64,000 nt of DNA from contig NZ_LXYI01000029.1 of the NCBI RefSeq assembly GCF_001650875.1, positions 25,356-89,355 of the forward strand, written 5' to 3'. Each line of letters starts with the position of its first letter. Position 1 is the first letter of the stretch. The notes under the pieces are model-generated. The model did not search any database. It saw only the letters and a list, made by a program, of their open reading frames with translations, and was not told where the DNA came from. Both the position numbers and the translations under genes were made by a program. Origin of the DNA: Sulfitobacter sp. EhC04. GTDB taxonomy: Bacteria > Pseudomonadota > Alphaproteobacteria > Rhodobacterales > Rhodobacteraceae. Shown here one piece after another: positions 42,581-51,385 of the stretch.

Positions 42581-43630
42581 ACCACTGACGAAATAGCGCA
42601 CCGCCGCCCGCTGGATGGGCGGGACCGCCGCAATAAACTTCATCACGCGGGGCATGACCATCCGCCGCAACGGGCTTTTCGACTGCATCGCCTTGCGCAA
42701 CCCCTCGCTGAAGGCCAGCACATGCGCCCCTTCCGCATGGCGCGCGGCGTGGTATCCCGCAAGCCCCCCGTCGATCAACCGGCCGGCAAGGTCCGCTGCA
42801 TCCGCAATGCCGAGGTTCATGCCCCGTCCGCCCGCCGGTGAATGGCAATGCGCGGCATCCCCGGCCAGATAGACCCGGCCCACTGCATAGTCTGTCACCT
42901 GCCGCACCGAGATGGTGAAAGCACCGCTGCGGCGGATGTTGGTCACATTCATCGGCACCGGCAAGGCGGCAAGCGCGTCAGGCAGGCTTGCGATCACCCG
43001 GAACCGCGCCGCCTCCAACGGGGCCACGATGCAGATGTTGCCATGGGGCAGCATGAAGCCCTGAAAGGTTTGCGGATCGCGCCAGTCCGGGCTTTCCACA
43101 TCCGCGATCGACCATTGGCCCGGCAGGTCAAAGCCGGGAAAACCCAGCCCCAGCGCCGCGCGCACGGCGCTATGCGCCCCGTCCGCACCAATAACATGGT
43201 CGAAAACCGCCTGCGTTCCGCCCAGTTGCACGCGCAGGCTTGTCTCATCCTGGGTCAGCCCCTCGAAAGGGGTGTCATACTCGATCCTGCCGCCAAATCG
43301 GGCAAGGGCACGGGCCAGGAAATGCTCTGTCCGGTCTTGCGGAAGCCCATAGAGCCGGGATCTGTCGTCGAAGTTCAGGGCAAATTTCGCAACCCTGCGC
43401 GCGCCGGTGTGAAAGGCGACCCCGTCAAAGCGCACGGCCTCGGTCCTGATCTCGTCGGCCACGCCGGAAGGGGTCAGAATATCCATCGAGAGTTGCTGGA
43501 TTCCGACGGCCCGGCTGAGTTCCGAGGGGCCGGACCGCTTGTCGATGACGCGCGGCAGGACACCCCGGCGCGCCAGTTCCACCGCCGCTGTCAGGCCGGT
43601 TGGTCCGGCACCCACGATCAGGATGTTCAT
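42578..43630 (-). CDS. FAD-dependent monooxygenase (PHBH-like)
   Basis: 350 residues. The N-terminal dinucleotide fold is ILIVGAGPTGLTAAVELARRG, the middle VIGADGAHSAVRAALG is the DG motif, and GRVYLAGDAAHCHSPAGGRGMNLGIADAADLAGRL is the second FAD motif: the three signatures of group A flavoprotein hydroxylases. Substrate is probably an aromatic compound but unproven. Its stop codon lies in the repeat-derived hairpin shared with lipA. Confidence 0.9.
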   Translation of the reverse strand: MNILIVGAGPTGLTAAVELARRGVLPRVIDKRSGPSELSRAVGIQQLSMDILTPSGVADEIRTEAVRFDGVAFHTGARRVAKFALNFDDRSRLYGLPQDRTEHFLARALARFGGRIEYDTPFEGLTQDETSLRVQLGGTQAVFDHVIGADGAHSAVRAALGLGFPGFDLPGQWSIADVESPDWRDPQTFQGFMLPHGNICIVAPLEAARFRVIASLPDALAALPVPMNVTNIRRSGAFTISVRQVTDYAVGRVYLAGDAAHCHSPAGGRGMNLGIADAADLAGRLIDGGLAGYHAARHAEGAHVLAFSEGLRKAMQSKSPLRRMVMPRVMKFIAAVPPIQRAAVRYFVSG

Positions 43631-43796
43631 GACCGTCTCCTTGCTCTGAATATCCAGATAGCAAATCCGCGCAGCGTCTCAAACCGGGGCCTGCCAAAAA
43701 CCTCCTGCACGTAGGCCTCAAATGTGCAGAACCACGCCCATTCTCTTTTTGGCCAAAAATATCCATCCTGCAGTTTCAGCCAGCGGGACCGCCGCG

Positions 43797-44672
43797 TCAG
43801 GGCAAGGCCTTGAGATAGGCAGCAATCGCCGCCCGGTCGCCTTCGGGCAATTGCGACATGTTGTCCACCACCGATGCCATGGTCCCGCCGGCGCTGTCGA
43901 AATCCGGGGTCAGCCCGCTTTGCAGGTAATAGGCGATGTCATCGGCGGACCAGTCCAGCCCCTGGGGCGTGATGTTTGGAATGCGCCCCTTGCCGGAGGG
44001 GTTGGGCGCGCCGGTCAGCCAGGCATCGCGCTGCAGCCCGCCAATTGGCCCGCGCGGCGTGTGGCATTCGGCGCAATGGCCCAAGGCCTCGACCAGGTAG
44101 CGCCCGCGCGTCACCTCTTCTGACATTTCGCCGGTCATCACATAGGCTTCATCGAGGTAGAGCAATTTCCACAGGCCCAGACCGCGCCGGATGTTGAAGG
44201 GAAATCCAACGTCATGCGGTTTGCTGGGGGTGTCCGACACCGGCAGGGTTTGCAGATAGGCAAAGAGGTCCGTCACATCCGTGTCAGTCATGTGGATATA
44301 GGTGGTATAGGGAAAGGCGGGGTAATAATGCTGCCCCTCGGGCGAGACGCCCCGCGTCACCGCGCGCGCGAAACCGGGCAGGTCCCATCCGCCGATGCCT
44401 TCCGGTCCGGGCGAGATGTTGGGCGCGTAAAATGTGCCGAAATCGCTGGCGAATCCCTCGCCGCCCGCCAGCGTCAGCTTGTCCTCGCTTTCAGGGGCCA
44501 CGTGGCAGGAGGCGCAGCCGCCCGCGTGAAAGATGCGCGCGCCGTTTTCCACATCCGCCACATGCCCGCTGGCAAATTCGGCATTGAGTGGGGCAGGGCG
44601 CGTCAGCACCCAGAACACCCCAAGGCCAATGACCGCCAGCAGGCAGATCGCAATCAGAAAACGGCGCAACAC
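43797..44672 (-). CDS. Membrane-anchored diheme cytochrome c
   Basis: 291 residues with an uncleaved-looking N-terminal helix (RRFLIAICLLAVIGLGVFWVL) and two heme c sites, CASCH (Cys53-His57) and CAECH (Cys200-His204). Distal ligand regions are in PNISPGPEG and PNITPQGLDW. The pattern matches diheme cytochromes of dehydrogenase complexes (alcohol or gluconate dehydrogenase type). The cytochrome c' gene is 13 bp away on the same strand, suggesting one operon. Electron donor unknown. Confidence 0.87.
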   Translation of the reverse strand: MLRRFLIAICLLAVIGLGVFWVLTRPAPLNAEFASGHVADVENGARIFHAGGCASCHVAPESEDKLTLAGGEGFASDFGTFYAPNISPGPEGIGGWDLPGFARAVTRGVSPEGQHYYPAFPYTTYIHMTDTDVTDLFAYLQTLPVSDTPSKPHDVGFPFNIRRGLGLWKLLYLDEAYVMTGEMSEEVTRGRYLVEALGHCAECHTPRGPIGGLQRDAWLTGAPNPSGKGRIPNITPQGLDWSADDIAYYLQSGLTPDFDSAGGTMASVVDNMSQLPEGDRAAIAAYLKALP

Positions 44673-44685
44673 TCAGACCCGGCGA

Positions 44686-45159
44686 TCAGTTCTCGGGGCC
44701 GCGATAGTTTTCATGGCAGGCCTTGCAGGCCCCGCCAATATCGCCCATCCCGGCACCCACGGCTGCGGCATCCGACGCGCCGACCATGGCGCTGGCAGCG
44801 GTTTCAAGCTTTTCAAACGCGGCACCGAATCCCTCTGCATCGCTCCAGATCTCGGGTTTGGCGCGGGAATCGGTAGCCGCACCCTGTTCGGTGCCTTCGA
44901 TCCACAGGGTTGCGCGGTCCATCGCGGCCAGTGAGGCGATGTTCATGGCCGCGGCGTCGACCATGGCGGAATCATATTCCATCTCGCCTTTGGCGACCCC
45001 GCCCAGAATCCCGGTGTGATAGGCGATCATCTGCATCATGGCATGGCGTGCCGTCACGCTCTTGTTCTCTTCGCCTGCATGGCTGGCGGCAAAGCCTGCG
45101 GTTGCGAGCACACCGCACATGATCGCGGTGACGGTCCGGGTGGTAAAGGTCTTCTGCAT
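44686..45159 (-). CDS. Cytochrome c' (c-556 family)
   Basis: 157 residues. A signal peptide (VTAIMCGVLATAGFAASHA) precedes a four-helix cytochrome c' domain. The heme site CKACH (Cys145-His149) is close to the C terminus, the hallmark of class II cytochromes c. ATG 45159 has GGAG nine bases upstream. It is followed 13 bp later by the diheme cytochrome gene. Cytochrome c' binds NO or transfers electrons; which applies here is unknown. Confidence 0.88.
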   Translation of the reverse strand: MQKTFTTRTVTAIMCGVLATAGFAASHAGEENKSVTARHAMMQMIAYHTGILGGVAKGEMEYDSAMVDAAAMNIASLAAMDRATLWIEGTEQGAATDSRAKPEIWSDAEGFGAAFEKLETAASAMVGASDAAAVGAGMGDIGGACKACHENYRGPEN

Positions 45160-45306
45160 TGGCTGATCTCCATGGCTGAATGGCAAAAGTGAAATTTAAC
45201 AGGTTCTTGCATCAGCATGCCATGGACCACAAAATGCGCCAAAAACATTTTCGTGATCGGCGGAAACATCGGCCGGGCCGGGGGGGCGGCCATGTGGGGC
45301 GACGGG

Positions 45307-45480
45307 TCAGAACCGGCGCGGCACGCGTTCTGCTGTGGCCCAGTCCGGCCACCATCCCATCCATTCGATGCCGAAGATGATCAGCGCCAGCGCAATGGCG
45401 GCAAAGACCAGTTTGACCCGTTTGGCAGAGGGCGGGTTATGCGCCCATTTCGACATGCGGAGCAGCCAGATCGGGTTCAT
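45307..45480 (-). CDS. Small single-pass membrane protein coupled to hpt
   Basis: A 57-residue gene: [18 protein letters not shown], a membrane helix ([21 protein letters not shown]), then [15 protein letters not shown]. Its ATG (45480-45478) overlaps the hpt stop (45477-45479), so it is translationally coupled to hpt. The positive N-terminal flank suggests an N-in topology. Function unknown. Confidence 0.75.
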   Translation of the reverse strand: MNPIWLLRMSKWAHNPPSAKRVKLVFAAIALALIIFGIEWMGWWPDWATAERVPRRF

Positions 45481-46019
45481 GTGAAACGGACCTTTCCAAT
45501 AAAGGGCAGGTTGCGGTCGCGTTGGGCATAGTCGATGCCATAGCCCACGACAAATTCATCGGGGATCTCGAAGCCGGTCCAATCCGCCTTCATATCCACC
45601 TCGCGGCGGCTGGGTTTGTCCAGCAACGCGATGGTCTTGAGCCGCGCAGGCTCGCGCGATTTCAACAGGTTGGTGACATGGTGCAGGGTGTGGCCGGTGT
45701 CCACGATGTCTTCGACCACCAGCACGTCGCGGCCTTCGATGGCACCGCGCAGGTCCTTGAGAATGCGCACCTCCCGGCTGCTTTGCATCCCGTCGCCATA
45801 GCTGGAGGCCTCAAGAAAATCGACCTCGATGGGCAGGTCCAGCTCGCGCACCAGATCGGCGATGAACACGAAGGACCCGCGCAGCAGGCCCACGACGACC
45901 AGCTTGTCGGTGCCGTCGAATTCATCGTGGATGGCGCGGCACAGCGCCTCGATCCGGGCGGCAATCGCCTTGGCCGAGATCATTTCATCAATCACATAGC
46001 GACGATCTGTCATGGCCAT
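45477..46019 (-). CDS. hpt: Hypoxanthine phosphoribosyltransferase
   Basis: 180 residues, purine salvage enzyme joining hypoxanthine (or guanine) to PRPP. The PRPP-binding motif is [14 protein letters not shown], with [15 protein letters not shown] (PPi loop) and a base-specificity region near [20 protein letters not shown]. Translation of the 57-residue membrane gene is coupled to its end. Divergent from the COQ10-like gene. Confidence 0.95.
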   Translation of the reverse strand: MAMTDRRYVIDEMISAKAIAARIEALCRAIHDEFDGTDKLVVVGLLRGSFVFIADLVRELDLPIEVDFLEASSYGDGMQSSREVRILKDLRGAIEGRDVLVVEDIVDTGHTLHHVTNLLKSREPARLKTIALLDKPSRREVDMKADWTGFEIPDEFVVGYGIDYAQRDRNLPFIGKVRFT

Positions 46020-46082
46020 TGGCCCTTGATTTCATGGCGTTTACCGGAGACATAGGGCTAACCCGAGCAGACCCGGAACGCA

Positions 46083-46535
46083 ATGCCGACCCATTCAGAG
46101 ACCAAAGAACTGCCCTATACCGCGCAACAGATGTACGATCTGGTGGCGGATGTGGGCAAGTACCCCGAATTCCTGCCCTGGACGGCTGCCGCGCGGATAC
46201 GCAGCGACACACCACAGGGCGATCATCGCGTGATGGATGCCGACCTGGTGATCAGTTTCAAGGTGTTCCGCGAGCGATTCACCAGCCGCGTGACGCTCTG
46301 GCCCGCCGAGATGAAGATCGACACCGAATATCTGGACGGACCGTTCAAATACATGCTGTCGAACTGGCGGTTCGAGGATGCGCCGGGGGGGTGTCGCGTG
46401 CATTTCCACGTCGATTTCGAATTCCGCAACCGCATCCTTCAGGGCATCATCGGTGTTGTCTTCAACGAGGCGATGCAGCGCGTGGTGAAAGCCTTTGAAA
46501 AACGGGCAGAGGCGCTTTACGGATCGGGTGCATGA
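46083..46535 (+). CDS. COQ10/RatA-like START-domain protein
   Basis: 150 residues of the polyketide-cyclase/START family: ELPYTAQQMYDLVADVGKYPEFLPWTAAARI and FNEAMQRVVKAFEKRAEALYG. Mitochondrial COQ10 binds ubiquinone. The E. coli relative RatA was described as a ribosome anti-association toxin; the COQ10-type role is more likely here, as in other alphaproteobacteria. Its stop overlaps the ATG of the MmgE/PrpD gene. Confidence 0.85.
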   Translation: MPTHSETKELPYTAQQMYDLVADVGKYPEFLPWTAAARIRSDTPQGDHRVMDADLVISFKVFRERFTSRVTLWPAEMKIDTEYLDGPFKYMLSNWRFEDAPGGCRVHFHVDFEFRNRILQGIIGVVFNEAMQRVVKAFEKRAEALYGSGA

Positions 46536-47809
46536 GCACCATTACCGACCAATTGATCCGTTTCCGCAAGGCTGAGGTTCCGGCCGAGGCCGCCGTGATG
46601 ATGCGCCTGTCGCTGTTCGACTGGGCCGCCTGTGGCATCGCCGGGGCGCAGGCCGGTGAATTTGACGATTTCGCCGCCGCACAGCGCGCCATGGGCGCCG
46701 GGCAGGCGCAGATATTCGGCGGCGGCACCGCCACCGCGCCGCTGGCGGCACTGGTCAATGGCACCCTGTCCCATGCGCTGGATTATGACGACACGCATTT
46801 TGCCCATATCGGCCACCCGTCGGTTGCGGTGCTGCCCGCCGTGCTGGCGCTGGCCCAGGAACTGCGCGCGCCGCTGGACGAGGTGGTCGAGGCCGCGACG
46901 CTGGGCGTCGAATCCTCCATCCTCGTGGGGCTCTGGCTGGGGCGGAGCCACTATCAGGTCGGCTATCATCAGACCGCCACGGCGGGGGCTTTCGGCGCGG
47001 TCATGGGTTGCGCGCGCCTGCTGGAGCTGGACAAGCACCAGTTGCGCGCGGCGCTTGGGCTTTGCGCCAGCATGGCCTCGGGGCTGAAATCGCAGTTCGG
47101 CACCATGGCAAAGCCGCTCAATGCCGGGTTGGCCGCCCGCACCGGGGTGGAAGCGACGCTTTGGGCGCAGGCGGGCATGACAGCGGCAGAGGACGGTCTG
47201 GCGGGCCCGCTGGGGTTCGGCCCCACCCATCACGGCGAGGCGGCAGAGGTCAGCCTGCCGCGCGGCACATGGCACATCACCGACATCAGCCACAAGTTTC
47301 ACGCCTGCTGCCACGGGTTGCATGCGATGCTTGAGGCGCTGCGCGGTGCCGATCTGGACCTGGGCGCGGTGGAGGGCATCCACATCCGCACCCACCCGCG
47401 CTGGATGAGCGTCTGCAACATCGCGGCACCGACCACGGGTCTTGCGGCCAAGTTCAGCTATGCCCAGACCTGCGCGATGGCGCTGTTGGGTCATGACACC
47501 GGCGGCATTGCCAATTTCACCGATGAGATCACGCAAGACCCGGCGATCACCGCCCTGCGCGACAAGATCCGTGTCAGCGAAGAGGCGCGCCTGTCCGAGA
47601 CCCAGTCCGAGGTTGCCGTCTCCTTTGCCGGCGGCGCGATGCGGCGGTTGAAGCATGACCTTTCCGCGCCGATTCCGTTGGAGGTCCGCGCGGCGAAATT
47701 GCAGGACAAGGCGGTGGCCCTGCTGGGCGAGGACCACGCCGAGGCGCTGTGGCTGGCGGCGCAGGGCGATGACCTGCCCGCCCTGACGGATCAGCTGGTC
47801 AGGTCATAG
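46532..47809 (+). CDS. MmgE/PrpD family protein
   Basis: 425 residues of the MmgE/PrpD fold, which includes 2-methylcitrate dehydratase and itaconate/cis-aconitate enzymes. Conserved blocks are ALVNGTLSHALDYDDTHFAHIGHPSVAVLPAVLALAQ, GYHQTATAGAFGAVMGCARLLELD and KFHACCHGLHAMLEALRG. Full length, but no propionate or methylcitrate genes are nearby, so substrate is open. It overlaps the COQ10-like gene by 4 bp and the convergent amtB by 19 bp. Confidence 0.88.
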   Translation: MSTITDQLIRFRKAEVPAEAAVMMRLSLFDWAACGIAGAQAGEFDDFAAAQRAMGAGQAQIFGGGTATAPLAALVNGTLSHALDYDDTHFAHIGHPSVAVLPAVLALAQELRAPLDEVVEAATLGVESSILVGLWLGRSHYQVGYHQTATAGAFGAVMGCARLLELDKHQLRAALGLCASMASGLKSQFGTMAKPLNAGLAARTGVEATLWAQAGMTAAEDGLAGPLGFGPTHHGEAAEVSLPRGTWHITDISHKFHACCHGLHAMLEALRGADLDLGAVEGIHIRTHPRWMSVCNIAAPTTGLAAKFSYAQTCAMALLGHDTGGIANFTDEITQDPAITALRDKIRVSEEARLSETQSEVAVSFAGGAMRRLKHDLSAPIPLEVRAAKLQDKAVALLGEDHAEALWLAAQGDDLPALTDQLVRS

Positions 47810-48972
47810 GCCCGTTCGCCATGGCTGGACAGGTCCAGCCCGTTTGATTCCGCTTCCGCATCCACCCGCATTGGCACAATTGCGCGGCAGACAAGGGCGA
47901 TCACGACTGTCACGACGGTTGTGAATGCGCCGACGATGGCCAGCGAGCCCAGTTGCGCGGCCCATGTGCCCGCACCCAGTGCCGCAATCATGATGGTGCC
48001 AAAGATCCCGCCGACACCGTGGACCGCAAAGACATCCAGCGTGTCATCCACCTTGAGTTTGTTGCGAATCAGCGTGACCGCTTCCTGGCAGAGCACCCCC
48101 GCAACCGCCCCGATCAGCAGCGCGGCCCAGGGCCCCACGAACCCCGATGCCGGGGTGATCGAGGCGAGGCCCGCAATGGTGCCGGTGACCAGACCGACCA
48201 TTGAGGCCTTGCCGAACTTGATCCGCTCCCACAGCGCCCAGGTGAGCGAGGCGGTGGCGGCGGAGATATGGGTGACGGTGATCGCCATTGCGGCACCACC
48301 ATCGGCGGCCAGTTGCGAGCCGCCGTTGAAGCCGAACCAGCCGACCCAGAGCATCGCGGCCCCGACCATCACCAGCCCCGGATTATGCGGCGGTTTGCTG
48401 TTGTCCCGGCGTGCGCCCAGCATGATCGCCAGAATCAGCGCCGCGATCCCGGCGGTTTCATGCACCACGATGCCGCCGGCAAAGTCGCGTACACCTGTTG
48501 CGCCAAAGATGCCGCCATCGGCCAGCATCCCGCCGCCCCAGATCCAATGCACCACCGGCGCATAGCACAGCAGCATCCACAGGCCGGAGAACAGCAGCAG
48601 GAAGGCGAAATTGATCCGCTCCACATAGGCGCCGACGATCAGGGCGGGGGTGATGATGGCGAAGGTCATCTGAAAGGCAAAGAACAGGATTTCGGGCAGG
48701 GTGCCGCTGAGGCTGTCGGCGGTGATCCCGCTCAGCCCGGCCTTGTCCAGCCCGCCCCAGAGGCCGCTTGCGCCGGGGCCAAAGGCGATGGAATAGCCCA
48801 GCAGGAACCACAGCACCGACATCAGGCAGGCGATGGCATAGCAATGCATGAAGACGCTGAGCACGTTGCGCGCGCGCACCAGGCCGCCATAGAACAGGGC
48901 AAGCCCCGGTAAGGTCATGAAGAGGACCAGCGCGGTGGCGGTCATGATCCAGGCGGAATCTGCAGCGTTCAT
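47791..48972 (-). CDS. amtB: Ammonium transporter Amt
   Basis: 393 residues, eleven predicted membrane helices. It carries the Amt pore features: RDFAGGIVVHETAG contains the conserved Asp and first pore histidine, and DVFAVHGVGGIFG the second. GGAG lies upstream of the ATG. No glnK or glnB gene is adjacent, unlike the usual glnK-amtB pair. The 3' end overlaps the convergent MmgE/PrpD gene by 19 bp. Confidence 0.93.
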   Translation of the reverse strand: MNAADSAWIMTATALVLFMTLPGLALFYGGLVRARNVLSVFMHCYAIACLMSVLWFLLGYSIAFGPGASGLWGGLDKAGLSGITADSLSGTLPEILFFAFQMTFAIITPALIVGAYVERINFAFLLLFSGLWMLLCYAPVVHWIWGGGMLADGGIFGATGVRDFAGGIVVHETAGIAALILAIMLGARRDNSKPPHNPGLVMVGAAMLWVGWFGFNGGSQLAADGGAAMAITVTHISAATASLTWALWERIKFGKASMVGLVTGTIAGLASITPASGFVGPWAALLIGAVAGVLCQEAVTLIRNKLKVDDTLDVFAVHGVGGIFGTIMIAALGAGTWAAQLGSLAIVGAFTTVVTVVIALVCRAIVPMRVDAEAESNGLDLSSHGERAYDLTS

Positions 48973-49110
48973 AAGATGTCTCCGGGTCAGCGTCAGGGTT
49001 GCCGCACCTTGGAGATGCGGAACGCCCAGAAAAGACCCGACATGCTTATTTTGGCGTCTTTTTCGAAAATGCCGATATTTTGGGCAGCCAGCGGGGCTGT
49101 TTGCCCATCT

Positions 49111-49587
49111 TCAAGGCAGGCTGAAAAGGCCTTGCAGCAGCAGCGTCAGCGCATGGTCGCGGGCTGCGGTGCGCACCCGGCTGCGGCCCAATGCGCCGAA
49201 TTCCTGGGTGGTGGCCCAGACCTGATCGCCCGCGGCCAGGCCGAAACAGACGCGGCCTTCCGGCTTGTGCTCGGACCCGCCGGGGCCTGCGATGCCGGTG
49301 ACGGAGACGGCCACCTGCGCATCGGAATGGGCCAGCGCGCCACTGGCCATTTCACGCGCAACCTCTTCGGAGACGGCACCGAACATCTGCAAGGTGCCGG
49401 GGCGGACGTCCAGCATCTTCATCTTGGCGGCATTGGTATAGGTGACAAAGCCAGAATCGAACATCACCGACGATCCCGGCATCTCGGTCAGGGCGGCGGC
49501 GACCAGCCCGCCGGTGCAGCTTTCGGCACAACTGACCATGACACCCTTTTTTTGTGCCAGTTCAATGATCTGTGATGCAATGCTCAT
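49111..49587 (-). CDS. CinA C-terminal domain protein (nicotinamide-nucleotide amidase)
   Basis: 158 residues, a stand-alone CinA C-terminal (PncC-type) domain: VSCAESCTGGLVAAALTEMPGSS and VSVTGIAGPGGSEHKPEGRVCFGLA. PncC deamidates nicotinamide mononucleotide in pyridine nucleotide recycling. Its ATG overlaps the pgpA stop (ATGA). Third gene of ispDF-pgpA-cinA. Confidence 0.9.
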   Translation of the reverse strand: MSIASQIIELAQKKGVMVSCAESCTGGLVAAALTEMPGSSVMFDSGFVTYTNAAKMKMLDVRPGTLQMFGAVSEEVAREMASGALAHSDAQVAVSVTGIAGPGGSEHKPEGRVCFGLAAGDQVWATTQEFGALGRSRVRTAARDHALTLLLQGLFSLP

Positions 49588-50078
49588 GTCAAAACTCCAT
49601 GGTACAATCCGGCCAGCAGCATCACGCACAGGGCGGCGAAAATGCCCGCGATCACGTCGTCCAGCATCACCCCCAGCGCATCGCCGCGCCGGTCGGCCCA
49701 TCCCACCAGCCAGGGTTTCCAGATGTCAAACAGGCGGAACAGGACAAACGCCGCGATCCAGCCGGGCCACATCACCAGCATGTCCAACCCGCGCGTCCAG
49801 GCGGCATAGGACAGCGGCAACAGGGCAATCCACTGGCCCACGACCTCATCCACCACGATTTCGGAAGGGTCATGGTCGTCGCTGCCCGCCGTCATCTTTG
49901 CCGTGGCCCACCAGCCCTTGGCAAACCCGGCGATGACCGCAATCACCAGCAGGGGAAAGCCGCCAAGAACATGCAGCAGCCAGCCCCAGGGCAGCGCCAC
50001 AAGCGAGCCCCATGTGCCGGGGGCGGGGCGGATGTAGCCGACACCAAAAACAGTTCCGATCGTCTTTGCGATATTCAT
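49584..50078 (-). CDS. pgpA: Phosphatidylglycerophosphatase A
   Basis: 164 residues, an inner-membrane phosphatase making phosphatidylglycerol. Signature blocks are [48 protein letters not shown] and [15 protein letters not shown], within four predicted helices. The ATG overlaps the ispDF stop and the stop overlaps the cinA ATG, so the three genes are translated as a chain. Confidence 0.93.
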   Translation of the reverse strand: MNIAKTIGTVFGVGYIRPAPGTWGSLVALPWGWLLHVLGGFPLLVIAVIAGFAKGWWATAKMTAGSDDHDPSEIVVDEVVGQWIALLPLSYAAWTRGLDMLVMWPGWIAAFVLFRLFDIWKPWLVGWADRRGDALGVMLDDVIAGIFAALCVMLLAGLYHGVLT

Positions 50079-51205
50079 GATTTCACCAATGTTGCCGTGG
50101 CCATGCAGGCGATCCCCTCGCCACGTCCGGTAAAGCCCAGCCGCTCTGACGTCGTGGCCTTGACCGAAACGCGGTCCACCTCGAGCCCCAGCAGGCCCGC
50201 CATCACACGGCGCATTTCCGGGGCATGGGGGCCGATCTTGGGCTGTTCGCAGATCAGGGTGCAATCGACATGGGTGATCGCGAATCCTGACTCAGCCGCA
50301 AGCCCGGCCGCATGGCGCAGGAAAATATCGCTGGCGGCACCTTTCCATTGCGGGTCCGAGGGCGGGAAATGCTGGCCGATGTCGCCCATCGCCAGCGCGC
50401 CATAGATCGCATCGGTCACCGTATGCATCCCCACATCCGCATCCGAATGCCCGACAAGCCCCTGATCATGCGGTATTTTCACGCCACAAAGCGTCACATG
50501 GTCGCCGGGGCCAAAGGCATGCACGTCGAATCCGTTGCCTGTTCTGATGTCCATCCGGCCCTCCAGTATCCGCGCGGCGCGGGCAAAATCGCCGGGCGTC
50601 GTGATCTTGATGTTATCGGCGTCGCCGGGGGTGATGGCAACCGCATGGCCTGCTGCCCGTGCCACCGCCACGTCATCCGCTGCCGGTCCGTCATATGCCG
50701 CATGGGCGGTGCGGATCAGGGGCAGGTCGAAGCCTTGTGGCGTCTGGGCGGCAAAAAGACCTTCGCGGTCCTGCATCCCGGTGACGTGGCCCGCGTTGCC
50801 CTGCCACAGCGCATCTGTCACCGGCAGGCCGGGGGCGGCGGCAGGGTGGTCTTGCAGCGCCGCGATCACGTCCCGGATCACCTGGGGCGAGACGCAGCAG
50901 CGCGCCGCGTCATGGATCAGCACCTTGCCCGACTGCGGCAACAGCGCCAGCCCCGCGCGCACCGATGCGGCGCGGTCCGATCCGCCGAGGGCAATCAGGA
51001 TGCCCGCATCGCGGAACCCGGCGGCCTTTTCCATCTCATCGGGATGCAGCACCACTGCGATGGTGTCGACGGCGGGGTGCGCCTGAAATGCGGCGATGGT
51101 ATGGGCCAGCACGCTGCGCCCTGCGACCCGCTGCCATTGCTTGGGCAAATCGCCCCCGGCGCGGGTGCCGCGCCCGGCCGCGACGACAAGGGCGCAAATG
51201 GTCAT
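50075..51205 (-). CDS. ispDF: Bifunctional IspDF (MEP pathway)
   Basis: 376-residue fusion for isoprenoid precursor synthesis. Residues 1-~215 are IspD ([42 protein letters not shown]), which makes CDP-methylerythritol. Residues ~218-376 are IspF ([41 protein letters not shown]), which forms the cyclic diphosphate. ATG 51205 starts at the conserved [11 protein letters not shown]. Fused IspDF is common in alphaproteobacteria. First gene of the operon with pgpA and cinA. Confidence 0.96.
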   Translation of the reverse strand: MTICALVVAAGRGTRAGGDLPKQWQRVAGRSVLAHTIAAFQAHPAVDTIAVVLHPDEMEKAAGFRDAGILIALGGSDRAASVRAGLALLPQSGKVLIHDAARCCVSPQVIRDVIAALQDHPAAAPGLPVTDALWQGNAGHVTGMQDREGLFAAQTPQGFDLPLIRTAHAAYDGPAADDVAVARAAGHAVAITPGDADNIKITTPGDFARAARILEGRMDIRTGNGFDVHAFGPGDHVTLCGVKIPHDQGLVGHSDADVGMHTVTDAIYGALAMGDIGQHFPPSDPQWKGAASDIFLRHAAGLAAESGFAITHVDCTLICEQPKIGPHAPEMRRVMAGLLGLEVDRVSVKATTSERLGFTGRGEGIACMATATLVKS

Positions 51206-51235
51206 GAAAGGCTCTGATCGTGCATGAAACCTGTC

Positions 51236-51247
51236 TAGGGCCTGTGG
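51236..51247 (+). repeat. Solo end fragment of the TAGGGCCTGTGG element
   Basis: TAGGGCCTGTGG (51236-51247), 30 bp upstream of ispDF, matches the tip of the 269-bp element. No second end is present. It is short enough that chance similarity cannot be excluded. Confidence 0.4.
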
Positions 51248-51274
51248 CCGAAAGGCGCAATCGTGCAAGTGGTC

Positions 51275-51291
51275 TGCCTAAATATTAGGCA
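51275..51291. promoter_or_regulatory. Palindrome TGCCTAA-ATA-TTAGGCA in the ispDF/dusB divergent region
   Basis: Perfect 7-bp arms around three bases, located 70 bp upstream of ispDF and 95 bp upstream of dusB. It is operator-like; no known regulator is assigned. Confidence 0.4.
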
Positions 51292-51329
51292 ATTCAGGCT
51301 GTACTGTGGTCGTGAGAGGCGGTAATTCA

Positions 51330-51358
51330 TTGAGGTATCAGGGGGGTGACGATAGACC
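51330..51358 (+). promoter_or_regulatory. Putative dusB-ntrBC promoter
   Basis: TTGAGG (51330-51335), a 17-bp spacer and TAGACC (51353-51358), 27 bp before the dusB GTG. Confidence 0.45.
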
Positions 51359-51385
51359 ATACCCAAGCGCACAAGGATTAAGCAT

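Noticed and set aside
46083..46535. RatA toxin of a toxin-antitoxin pair
   Set aside because: The neighbour is an MmgE/PrpD enzyme, not a RatB-like antitoxin; the COQ10-type role is more plausible in this lineage.
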